Positions 1-8,618 of a DNA stretch of 64,000 nucleotides are shown here, piece after piece. This stretch comes from Pseudomonas saponiphila (lineage in GTDB: Bacteria > Pseudomonadota > Gammaproteobacteria > Pseudomonadales > Pseudomonadaceae). Under the pieces are notes generated by a model. That model was not told where the DNA came from. It saw only the letters and a program-made list of their open reading frames with translations, and searched no databases. How positions within the stretch are numbered: the first letter of the stretch is position 1; each line of letters begins with the position of its first letter. The DNA lies in contig NZ_FNTJ01000001.1 of NCBI RefSeq assembly GCF_900105185.1, positions 1,537,501 through 1,601,500 on the forward strand, in the 5' to 3' direction. The position numbers and the translations under genes were made by a program.

Positions 1-532
<532 letters not shown>

Positions 533-678
533 TATAACACCCAAGCAATTTGCTTAAGAAGCGAGTTGCGGTGTGTGAAGACGAATCAAACCGAAAGTTT
601 GCAGGCTCACAAAGCACCAACTCTATTACATACCCATTCGCTGGCACGTTGCGCAAGCAACGGACTGGCTACCGAATT

Positions 679-795
679 TCTTGACGACCATAGAGCGTTG
701 GAACCACCTGATCCCATCCCGAACTCAGAAGTGAAACGATGCATCGCCGATGGTAGTGTGGGGTTTCCCCATGTGAGAGTAGGTCATCGTCAAGA
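679..795 (+). rRNA. rrf: 5S ribosomal RNA
   Basis: The stretch has the length and the conserved core of Pseudomonas 5S rRNA (CCCATCCCGAACTCAGAAG, then CGATGGTAGTGTGGGG). The ends CTTGACGAC and CATCGTCAAG pair to form the terminal helix. No tRNA lies in the 23S-5S spacer (535-678) or after the 5S gene. Ends are accurate to 1-3 bases. Confidence 0.96.
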
Positions 796-805
796 TTAAA
801 TTCCG

Positions 806-841
806 AAACCCCAATTGCGAAAGCAGTTGGGGTTTTGTTTT
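806..841 (+). terminator. rrn operon intrinsic terminator
   Basis: A 13-bp stem (AAACCCCAATTGC paired to GCAGTTGGGGTTT with one G-T wobble) closes on a GAAA tetraloop and runs into GGTTTTGTTTTT. It lies 11 bases after the 5S gene and ends the rRNA operon. Confidence 0.9.
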
Positions 842-1337
842 TGCGCTGCGCAAAAGTTGCGCTGCTGGGGCTGGCCACGCTCGTGTGCTTACGGCTGCCA
901 GCGAGTGCCAGGCTTGCGGCCTGCTCTCGTTGTAGAAGGCTCTACTGCCATTGGCGTATACGTTGGGGAGAAGGAGGACGGCCGACTGAGAGCGCCAGAG
1001 TCGCTGTTCTCGCTCTCTCCGATCAGCCCCTGTAGCAAGAGAGTGCCTCTGGGCACCAACTCACGGAATCACCCGCGATTGCTCAGGTCGTGGTGGCCGG
1101 TGTTTTTGATACTCGACGGGGTAAGGGGGAATGCTCTATGTCATGCTCCTCCCTGGAACCAGCTTGGCGGCTGATGCGCTAAGCGGATGGTTCTGTCAGT
1201 GCATGACCCATTACAAGGCTCCAAGCTGTGTGGAGTTCCTCCTAGCCTCTCCCGTCAAGATGAAGGGCAGGGGCCTCAACAGACCGATGAGGCCATTCAA
1301 TGGTATGGGGACAGGAAATCTGCCTACCTGAGTGATT
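842..1337. other. Intergenic region without a supported gene
   Basis: About 500 bases between the rrn terminator and the convergent DUF1266 gene. Short open frames exist on both strands but lack a ribosome binding site and recognisable protein sequence. I see no RNA gene, repeat or promoter that I can support. Confidence 0.5.
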
Positions 1338-1997
1338 TCAATCCACCACTGGCGAGAACGCCGGTAACCCTTGCCAGGCAACCCCGGCCCATGCGCCGCT
1401 GCCCGGCGTCAGCAGTCGACCAAGGCTTGCTTCGTTGAACGCCTGCCCCAGTGAGTCGGCCCTGAATGCCGCTACCCACTGGCTGCGTCCGAGAATGAAG
1501 GCTTTGCCGAAGTCTTCCCAGTCGTTGAAGCAGTCCTGGGCTCGCTGTGCGTTGAGTAGCAGGATCCGCCAACCGCTCTCGACTTCGATCCAGCCCATCA
1601 GTATTGCGCAGCGGACGAAAAAGGCGCTGCGCACGCAAGCAAACGCCATGGCCGCCCGCGGGTCGTCGCTGGCGTTCAGGCCGTGCAAGTCAACCCGAAA
1701 CCATTGGCGTTCCAGAGTGTTATTCAAGTGCTCACGGACTTCCTCATCTGTGGCATTGCTGCGAAAACCGATCTGATGCAGCAGTGGGGCCCTGAGAGTG
1801 CTTTTCGCCTGATCCATGAAGTGGGTGGTATCGGGGTCGAAGAAGCCCGTCATCCCGGTGGCATCGACCATGGGTTGCGCCAGCGTCAACGCCCAGCGCT
1901 TGCGTGGAGTGAATACCACCAGCGAGGTAGGTGATTGGCGGCGGTAGTAGCGCCAGAGCAGCCAGGCGCCAAAGGCTACTGCTATTACTGTCATCAT
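1338..1997 (-). CDS. DUF1266-type protein, membrane-anchored, unknown function
   Basis: A 219-aa protein. Residues 3-17 form a short N-terminal hydrophobic segment followed by basic residues, consistent with a membrane anchor facing the cytoplasm. The C-terminal half has features of the DUF1266 family: W160, D162-F163, and a Gly/Trp pair (G170, W174) in a helical context. It starts 7 bp after the stop of the PcfJ-like gene and is the last of three co-directional genes. The function of DUF1266 is unknown. In E. coli, DUF1266-like proteins sit near Sel1/TPR and J-domain genes, which resembles the TPR gene here. Assignment to DUF1266 is from memory of the motif. Confidence 0.72.
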   Translation of the reverse strand: MMTVIAVAFGAWLLWRYYRRQSPTSLVVFTPRKRWALTLAQPMVDATGMTGFFDPDTTHFMDQAKSTLRAPLLHQIGFRSNATDEEVREHLNNTLERQWFRVDLHGLNASDDPRAAMAFACVRSAFFVRCAILMGWIEVESGWRILLLNAQRAQDCFNDWEDFGKAFILGRSQWVAAFRADSLGQAFNEASLGRLLTPGSGAWAGVAWQGLPAFSPVVD

Positions 1998-2004
1998 TTG
2001 CGGT

Positions 2005-3246
2005 TCACCGATTCCTGGCCTGCCAGGCCGCTATTTCCTCCGCCTGGAGCGGGGACATATCTGTCCATGTCACGCCTTCGGTCCGGTATGACGGGGCGTC
2101 GGCGTGGGGCTGTGGCCAGGGACTTTTCTTGAAGATATGCCGGGTGGCGTACTTGACCGACGGCGCTTGGGGGGCCACCTCCAGCAGCAGGTCCGACTGA
2201 CGGGCCGCCACCAGCCACTCGACCATGGCCGAAGGGGCATCCAGCCGACAGAACAGTTGCGGGTAACGCGCCACCAGACGCGTCTGGGTCTGGGCGTCGC
2301 TGACTTCCTCAATGCGCAGCCAGCCGGCTTCGGTGCGCACGATGCCGATGGCAATGCAGTCGGCCGGGGTCTGCAGGTCGGTATCCAGAGTATTGAGGAA
2401 CCGTAGCAGGTCCTGAAAGTAGCGTTCGATGGGGGGACGGTTCTGCTTGCCTTTGACTTGTTCCACGGTCAAAGCGCCGTCGTCCTGGATGATCAGGCTG
2501 ACGGTGATGTGGGGCTGGCCTTGGGCATCACGCAGGCTGAACACGCGCATGCTCTGTTGCTCCACGGCTTCGGCATAACGCTCGCCGTAGCCACCGGTCA
2601 AGGCTCGGCGGTTGGCGAACTGCCCCAGGCAGTGACGCATCACGTAGCTTTCGAAGGCCATTTCCGCCCGCAGCAACGGGCTTTGCGGGCGCAGCTCGAC
2701 CCAGTTGTGATCGGCGCAGGCCAGGGTTAGATCCAGGGCGTCGGCCGAGCTTTGACGCCAGCCCTGTTCGACCCGGGCAGCCATCTGTGCATGCTCTTTT
2801 TCCCACAGTGCCAGGGCCTGGGGGCAGGTGATGCGATCGAGTTTGCCCTCCAGTGCCGTGCCTTTGCGCGACGTCAGGAACTCTACGAGCACGGCCTCCT
2901 GATGCAGTAGCTGTGGTTCCAGTGGATCGATCCATACCAAGGGTGCTACTGCGTTTGGGTTTTCTTCGTTCAGTGCCTTGGCTGCGGCCTTGAAGTGCCC
3001 GGCTACCCAGATGGGCAAGGTATCGCTGCCCAGAGCGCTAGCGGCTTCCTCCAGGCTGAAAATGGTACGCGCCGGCTCAAAGTTACCGACCAGATGCCGG
3101 TAGAAGTGATTGAGCAGCCAGCTCTGCACCGGCCCTTCATCACCCCGGCCCTGACTGCGTTGGGCGATGCCGGCCTTGAGCTGGTCGGCATTGAGCAGAT
3201 TGCGCGGGGCGTAGCTGGAGGTGCGTGGGTCAGTGCCTATTTCCAT
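2005..3246 (-). CDS. PcfJ-like domain protein, unknown function
   Basis: A 413-aa soluble protein. The recognisable part is the PcfJ-like block near residues 203-272: an MRHCLGQF signature, followed by strands and a basic KGKQNRPP segment. PcfJ-like proteins occur on plasmids and phages and in bacterial genomes, without a firm biochemical role. I chose the start at 3246, which overlaps the upstream TPR gene by 10 bases and suggests translational coupling. The frame stays open 27 codons further upstream, but that extension is rich in Ala/Pro/Gly and lies inside the upstream gene. It is the middle gene of a three-gene operon. Confidence 0.68.
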   Translation of the reverse strand: MEIGTDPRTSSYAPRNLLNADQLKAGIAQRSQGRGDEGPVQSWLLNHFYRHLVGNFEPARTIFSLEEAASALGSDTLPIWVAGHFKAAAKALNEENPNAVAPLVWIDPLEPQLLHQEAVLVEFLTSRKGTALEGKLDRITCPQALALWEKEHAQMAARVEQGWRQSSADALDLTLACADHNWVELRPQSPLLRAEMAFESYVMRHCLGQFANRRALTGGYGERYAEAVEQQSMRVFSLRDAQGQPHITVSLIIQDDGALTVEQVKGKQNRPPIERYFQDLLRFLNTLDTDLQTPADCIAIGIVRTEAGWLRIEEVSDAQTQTRLVARYPQLFCRLDAPSAMVEWLVAARQSDLLLEVAPQAPSVKYATRHIFKKSPWPQPHADAPSYRTEGVTWTDMSPLQAEEIAAWQARNR

Positions 3247-5567
3247 ATCTGCCACCAGCTTTTCTTGTCGACTGTCTGCGCCGGTGCCTGGAGCTGCGCC
3301 AGGAGCTGTTCGGTGCGGGCTCGGCACTTGATGTCGTAGTCATCTTCGTCATTGCACAGAGCCAAAGTGCGTGTGCAGTAGTCGATGGCTTCGGCGGTGC
3401 GTCCCCGGGCGTGGTGGAAGTCTACCGAGGAGGACATCACCGAGACTTCGTTCATGGCCAGGACCAGCGGCTCATAGCGCTGCCAGAGGCTGTCGGCATT
3501 ATCCGGGTGGGCATGGGCCAGGTAGCGCGCCACCTTGACTCGGGCGAACAGGGCCGAGCTGTCCAGTTGCTGGTCGCTGACGCCTTGTTCTTCCTGCCAT
3601 TTGAGCAGGCGTTCGAGCCAGATGAGGATTTCGCTGTCGCGATCCAGCGAGTACAGGGCGTAGGCCACCGAGGCGATGTAGTCGTTTGGATCGTGGCGGC
3701 TGTAGCCGAATTCCGCCGAGTAGTGCCACAGCTGTTCTGCGGCTTCGACGATGCCGGGCTTGTCATCCATGCGAATGCGCGCGCTGAGCAGGCCGTTGTA
3801 GTGTTCGGCGAACGAGCTGGCGGCAAGACCTCGCAGGTGCAGCTCAATCGCCTCCTCGTAGCGGTTCTGTTCGTTGTAATAGCGATAGTTGATCGCCAGA
3901 TTGTTGCAGAGCATGGAATACAGGTGGGCACAGGCATCGAACGGGTGACCGCTGCCGCTGGCGAAGTAGCGCTCCATATGGGCCTGGCCCTGCTCATAGG
4001 CATCTCTCTGCGCTTCGCGCAGCAACCAGTAGGCCTGGTCGCGGACTGCTTTGGGCAGTTTGTCGGCCTCGGCTTCCACCAGATCGTCGATGAACGCCGC
4101 GTAGTTGTAGCCATACATGCCGCTGGCCAGGATCGGCTTGGGTTGCTTCAGGGCCTCGATCACCCCCAGGTTCTTGACCTGCGCCGCAAACAGCGAAAAG
4201 GCGCTGCGGTTGTCCTGCATCCGTCCGTCCTGGATGGCCGCCTGCAGCTGGCTGGCCTCGCTGGCAGCGTCGATCAGGCCGCGTTCAGCGTCATGCACGG
4301 CGGCCAGGCGCCGGATCCACGGCTGCTCGGGAGCGCGGCGCAGGGCTTCGGCGCGTGCTGCGGCAAACAGTGGATCAAGCAACTGCGGATCCTCCATGGC
4401 TGCATGCAGCGCCGCGAGCAGCGGGGAGGTGTCCGCCTCGTTGGCATCGAGCTCTGGCAGTGCCGAGAGAAAGCTCTGCAGCACTTCTTCATTGATACAG
4501 GCGCGCATCACGCAGATTGGCCACCAGGGGTTGTGATCCTCGGGGTCCTGCAAGCGGTTGAGGATCAAGCGCGCGGTGGCCGGCCACATCTCGGTTTGTC
4601 GCTCGTAGACATCGATGAAAGCGCGATGTCCGGCTTCCTCGATGCGCCCGGCTTCCATCAGCCAGGGCAGTTCGTATTCGATGAAGTTGCTCCCGCCGTC
4701 GGAGTCCAGGCTCAGGGCCGCGGCGTTACAGATCTTCAAGGCTCCGGCCAGGTCACCTTGGGCGTGCAGGGCGCGGGCGGCCAGGCGTGCGGTGCGCACC
4801 TCCCACTCGCGGCGCCTTGGCAGGGAGAGGTGGGCGGTCAGATGGGCGATGGGTTGCTCGAACAGTGCCAGGCGCAAGGGGATGATCTCGATCAGCGCAT
4901 TGCCCAGCCACAGCCAGTCGCCTTCGTCGATGTCCTGATCAGGGCCGGCGCTGCGCAGCGCATTGATCGCTTCCAGGGCGGCGCTGCGGGCCTCTTCATC
5001 GCGCTGGTGATAGGCCAGGACGCGGGCGCGGCGCTGATGCTGATCGGCAGCATCCCAGGCTCGCAGTGCCACACGAGCAGGGTTGCTCAGCGTCAGCGCG
5101 TAGCGCACTTCGATGGTTTTTAGCGCGACTTCGAGGCGACCACCCTCCAGTTCGTCGAAGATCCGGAAGCGACGGTAATGCTCGACATTGAAGTCCAGCG
5201 TTTGCGTGGCCATCTGGTTGAGCTGTTCGAGGACCTCGAGCAGGGTCGCTTCGTCATCCAGATAACTGGCGACCCGCAGGCGCAGGATGGCCAGGTTCAT
5301 CAGCAGTTCGGCGCGCGCCGGCTCGGGGGAGGCCTGCAGCAAGGCGTTGCCATCGTTCTCGATCACTGCCCGGGCCGCCGCTGAGTCGCCAGCCTGCATC
5401 CACAGGGTGTGCAGGCGGTCGATGGACGCCAGAGAGTCGGCCCGCAGGGATTGCGCCTGCAGTTGGGCCAGCCAGGTATCGCCTTCCTGCTCCTGCTGTT
5501 GCGCCTCAAGACGGTCCATGAACTGTTCCAGTTCGATGCCGGTTATCACGTTGCTGTCATGCGCCAT
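3237..5567 (-). CDS. Large TPR-like helical repeat protein, unknown function
   Basis: A 776-aa protein that is almost entirely alpha-helical, with many Ala/Leu-rich helix pairs of TPR type (for example the AEALRRAPEQPWIRRLAAV region and the LLWLERLLKWQEEQG-type segments). There is no signal peptide, and it ends with an aromatic tail (WWQIW). The start at 5567 is preceded by GGAG with six bases spacing; an in-frame ATG four codons upstream lacks a good site. It is the first gene of the cassette with the PcfJ-like and DUF1266 genes. TPR arrays usually act as scaffolds, so it may organise the two partners, but that is inference. Confidence 0.75.
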   Translation of the reverse strand: MAHDSNVITGIELEQFMDRLEAQQQEQEGDTWLAQLQAQSLRADSLASIDRLHTLWMQAGDSAAARAVIENDGNALLQASPEPARAELLMNLAILRLRVASYLDDEATLLEVLEQLNQMATQTLDFNVEHYRRFRIFDELEGGRLEVALKTIEVRYALTLSNPARVALRAWDAADQHQRRARVLAYHQRDEEARSAALEAINALRSAGPDQDIDEGDWLWLGNALIEIIPLRLALFEQPIAHLTAHLSLPRRREWEVRTARLAARALHAQGDLAGALKICNAAALSLDSDGGSNFIEYELPWLMEAGRIEEAGHRAFIDVYERQTEMWPATARLILNRLQDPEDHNPWWPICVMRACINEEVLQSFLSALPELDANEADTSPLLAALHAAMEDPQLLDPLFAAARAEALRRAPEQPWIRRLAAVHDAERGLIDAASEASQLQAAIQDGRMQDNRSAFSLFAAQVKNLGVIEALKQPKPILASGMYGYNYAAFIDDLVEAEADKLPKAVRDQAYWLLREAQRDAYEQGQAHMERYFASGSGHPFDACAHLYSMLCNNLAINYRYYNEQNRYEEAIELHLRGLAASSFAEHYNGLLSARIRMDDKPGIVEAAEQLWHYSAEFGYSRHDPNDYIASVAYALYSLDRDSEILIWLERLLKWQEEQGVSDQQLDSSALFARVKVARYLAHAHPDNADSLWQRYEPLVLAMNEVSVMSSSVDFHHARGRTAEAIDYCTRTLALCNDEDDYDIKCRARTEQLLAQLQAPAQTVDKKSWWQIWK

Positions 5568-5894
5568 CGTTAACTCCATTTGATAATGACCTGCGCATCC
5601 CTTGATGCACTGCCTGGCGAACCGGCATTGCCTCGTCGTGGGTACCGTCTTCGAGTGTCATGCCGATCCCTCGACACCCGGGTAGCAAGCTTTGGCACCT
5701 GCTACTGATAGACCCTCTGCCTCTGGCCGACCCTGCGCGCAGCGTCGGTATTCCAGGCCAAAAACGATCGAGGCTTCAAGGCGCAGCACGCTATCAGGTG
5801 ATGTATCGGAATCCAAGGTTTGCCCATGCAGCAACGCTGTTTTTCTGCGCCGGGCCGTCTAGGCTGGCAACTGTTAAATCCTCTCGGGCCTCTA

Positions 5895-5921
5895 TAAGGG
5901 ATTGGCAAGTCCGGCCGATAA
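5895..5921 (+). promoter_or_regulatory. Sigma-28 (FliA) promoter for the TPR response regulator/kinase pair
   Basis: TAAGGGAT at 5895-5902, an 11-base spacer, and GCCGATAA at 5914-5921. The -10 element equals the FliA consensus, the spacer has the canonical length, and the -35 element matches TAAAGTTT at five of eight positions. It would give a leader of about 160 nt before the start codon at 6090. Flagellar genes lie a few kb downstream, which makes FliA control plausible. Confidence 0.7.
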
Positions 5922-6089
5922 CTTCAGTGGACAATTGTGTTCCCAAGCGGCGACCTGCATCACAGGTCGACTTGAAAGTGCTTGATAGCCTGTGGCCAGC
6001 AGCTATTATCTGCGCGCCAAAAACAGGCTGCGAAGCCGGGCGGGTCTTGCTGTCCCTGGATTGATCTTCTTACTTGCCTGGAATCTTCG

Positions 6090-7694
6090 ATGCTGGCGTA
6101 CCACCAAAAGAGCTTTTTGATCGTCGATGATTTCTCGGACTTCCGCAGTTCGGTGCGTTCGATGTTGCGTGAGCTGGGCGTCAAGGATGTGGACACCGCC
6201 GATAGCGGCGAACAGGCCTTGCGCATGTGCGCGCAGAAGCGCTACGACTTCATTCTTCAGGATTACCACCTGGGCGACGGCAAGAAAAACGGCCAGCAGG
6301 TGCTGGAAGACTTGATGCTGGAAAAGCTCATCAGTCACGAGAGCGTGTTCCTCATGGTGACTGCCGAGAGCAGCCAGGCGATGGTGCTCAGCGCCCTGGA
6401 ACACGAACCTGATGCCTACCTGACCAAGCCGTTCAACCGTTCCGGCCTGGCCCAGCGCCTGGAGCGTCTGCAGCAGCGCAAGACCCTGCTCAAGCCCATT
6501 CTCCAGGCCCTTGACCGGGGCAAACCGGTAGAAGTGCTCAACGCCTGCGTCGCCCTGTGCAAGCAGGACCCGCGTTACGCGCCACTGTGCCTGCGCTACC
6601 GGGCCGATGCCCTGCGCGACATGCATCAGAATGAAGCCCTGGAGCGCCTGTACAACAGCATCCTGGCCGATCGTCCGTTGCCTTGGGCCTATGTCGGCCT
6701 TGGTCGCTTGCTGTTCAAGCGTGGGCAGACAGGTGAAGCCAAGGCAGTGTACGAAAAAGCCCTGAAGGCATTCCCGATGATGCCGGGGTTGTACGACGGA
6801 TTGGCCGATGTGCTGGTGGCCGAAGGGGATACCAAGCGCGCCCAGAGTGTGCTCGAAGAGGCCGTGCGCCTGTCTCCGCTGGCGGTGCGTCGCCAGGCCT
6901 TGCTGGGCAAGCTGGCCATGGCCAACGAAGACTTTGACAGTGCCTCCAGGGCCTACCGCCAAGCTGTATCCCAGGGCGCCCAGTCGCGCTTCAAGGATCC
7001 GGAAAGCAACCTGGGCCTGGCCCATGCCCTGATCAGCAAGGGCAGCGAAAAGGGCCTGGATACCCGCACCCGCCTGGAGATCAATCAGACCCTGAGTGCG
7101 GTGGCCAAGGAAAACCCCAGCGACCCGGGTCTGCAGATTCGTGCGCGTTTGATGAAAGCCACCAGTCTGCTGCTCAATGATGCGGAAACTGCGGAGAAGC
7201 TCACCGAGCAGGCACTGATGCGTCTGGACGGCATGGAGCAGTTCATGAGTCCGGAAGCCGCCTTGCTGGTGGCCAAGCAGTTGCAGATGCTCGGGCAGGC
7301 CAGTGCCGGCGCGACGATGTTGAAGAACTGTGCGGAGATCTACGGCGACGATCCGAAGGTCATGCAGAACATCGCCAAGCTCACCGACGATCCGACTATT
7401 CTCAGTTCCTCCAATGCGGCGGCCGACATCAACCGCCAGGGCGTGCGCAGTTACAAGGCCGGCAATCTGAGCGAGGCTCGCGAGTTGTTCCGCAAGGCCC
7501 TGGCCATGCAGCCGAAGAACATCAGTATTGCCCTGAATATGGCGCAGTCGCTGTTGCACGGCACGGATCCGAATACAGACGCGGCACTCCTGGAAGAATG
7601 CCAGGCGTGCCTGAAAATGGTCGGCATGATGCCCGATACCGATGCGCGTTATCCGCGCTACCAGAAGCTGCGAAGCAAGGCGTTTGGCGAATGA
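6090..7694 (+). CDS. Response regulator with C-terminal TPR output domain
   Basis: A 534-aa protein. Residues 8-125 are a receiver domain: acidic pair D13-D14, phospho-acceptor D58 (in LQDYHLGDG), T91, and K113 in the TKPF motif. The rest is a long array of tetratricopeptide-type helices; no DNA-binding, GGDEF or other enzymatic output is visible, so the output is probably protein-protein interaction. The start is the ATG at 6090, directly before the receiver fold; the frame extends upstream but without receiver-like sequence. Its stop overlaps the start of the kinase gene (ATGA), so the pair is co-translated. A FliA-type promoter lies about 170 bp upstream. Confidence 0.88.
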   Translation: MLAYHQKSFLIVDDFSDFRSSVRSMLRELGVKDVDTADSGEQALRMCAQKRYDFILQDYHLGDGKKNGQQVLEDLMLEKLISHESVFLMVTAESSQAMVLSALEHEPDAYLTKPFNRSGLAQRLERLQQRKTLLKPILQALDRGKPVEVLNACVALCKQDPRYAPLCLRYRADALRDMHQNEALERLYNSILADRPLPWAYVGLGRLLFKRGQTGEAKAVYEKALKAFPMMPGLYDGLADVLVAEGDTKRAQSVLEEAVRLSPLAVRRQALLGKLAMANEDFDSASRAYRQAVSQGAQSRFKDPESNLGLAHALISKGSEKGLDTRTRLEINQTLSAVAKENPSDPGLQIRARLMKATSLLLNDAETAEKLTEQALMRLDGMEQFMSPEAALLVAKQLQMLGQASAGATMLKNCAEIYGDDPKVMQNIAKLTDDPTILSSSNAAADINRQGVRSYKAGNLSEARELFRKALAMQPKNISIALNMAQSLLHGTDPNTDAALLEECQACLKMVGMMPDTDARYPRYQKLRSKAFGE

Positions 7695-8380
7695 ACGAAG
7701 AGCAACAGGCGCTCGATTTTTCCACGGTGATCGCCTCCACCGTACACGATATGAAAAACTCCCTGGCCATGCTGATGCAGGCCCACGGTCAGTGGCAGGC
7801 TCGACTGTCCGAGGCGCAGCGGGCGCCCGAACAGGGAGTGATCGATTACCACTTCGCCCACCTCAACGGCATGCTGGTGCAGCTTCTGGGGCTGTACAAG
7901 CTGGGCGTCAATCAGTTGCCGCTGCAACCGGCCTACCATGAGCTGGATGACTTCATCGAGGCGCAGTTGGTGAGCCATCAGGATGTGTTCAAGAGCCGCG
8001 GCATCTCGGCCACTTATGAGGTCGATCCGTTGAGCCCCCTGGGCTTTTTCGATCGGGAGCTGATCGCCTCGGTGCTGGCCAATTGCATCAACAATGCGCT
8101 GCGTTATGCCCGTCATGCACTGTTGATTACCGTCAGTGACGAAGAGGGGCAGGTGGTGCTGTCCGTCAACGATGACGGCGACGGCTACCCGCAGGCGCTG
8201 ATCGAGCGCCAGGACGATTATCTACAGGGCATCAATCAGAGCAGCGGCAGCACCGGGCTGGGGCTGTATTTTGCCGGGCGCATTGCCCAGTTGCATCAGC
8301 GCAACGGGGTCTGCGGACACACCCGGATCAGCAATGGGGGCCCGTTGGGCGGCGGGCTGTTCAAGCTGTATCTGCCTTGA
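7691..8380 (+). CDS. Soluble sensor-less histidine kinase
   Basis: A 229-aa kinase that begins almost at its phospho-acceptor helix: H19 in the VHDMKNSL motif. A HATPase_c domain follows, with an N-box (ANCINNALRYA), a G1 box (NDDGDGYP) and a G2 box (GSTGLGLYFAG). There is no transmembrane segment, PAS, GAF or other sensor domain, so the kinase is cytosolic and must take its signal from a partner, perhaps the TPR region of the regulator encoded just upstream. The start overlaps the regulator's stop by 4 bp. It is probably the cognate kinase of that regulator. Confidence 0.85.
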   Translation: MNEEQQALDFSTVIASTVHDMKNSLAMLMQAHGQWQARLSEAQRAPEQGVIDYHFAHLNGMLVQLLGLYKLGVNQLPLQPAYHELDDFIEAQLVSHQDVFKSRGISATYEVDPLSPLGFFDRELIASVLANCINNALRYARHALLITVSDEEGQVVLSVNDDGDGYPQALIERQDDYLQGINQSSGSTGLGLYFAGRIAQLHQRNGVCGHTRISNGGPLGGGLFKLYLP

Positions 8381-8618
8381 GTGTCTTGTCAGTCCCGGTG
8401 CAGAGGGCGTTCTGAAAGGCCTGACCTGGGTGCTCGGCGCTTGCTTGGGGCTGCTTTCTTTCTGCCCAGGGTTGGTGCCGGGACTGACGTTACGGGTTGT
8501 TCGCCGGGAGCTGGTTCCTTCCCGGGATTTTATTCTTGCCTGCTTGAAATCCTGAACGGGTGATGCGTATTTTGTACGGGTCGCCGTTCGCGGCTCGTAT
8601 AACAACAAGGATTGAGTC
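8381..8618 (+). other. Intergenic region with large inverted repeat
   Basis: No gene is seen. An 11-bp perfect inverted repeat (GTCAGTCCCGG at 8388-8398, CCGGGACTGAC at 8478-8488) encloses about 80 bases that can fold further (CCTGGG with CCCAGG). A second small hairpin follows at 8504-8525 (CCGGGA/TCCCGG) with a T-rich tail, which could end the kinase operon. The promoter of the downstream ligase gene is presumably in the last 100 bases. Confidence 0.45.

Noticed and set aside
815..1174. Plus-strand open frame of 119 codons after the 5S gene
   Set aside because: It begins inside the rrn terminator, has no ribosome binding site, and the translation is low-complexity for a GC-rich random frame.
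3225..5123. 632-codon plus-strand open frame
   Set aside because: It is antisense to the TPR gene; long antisense frames are expected at this GC content, and the translation has no domain.
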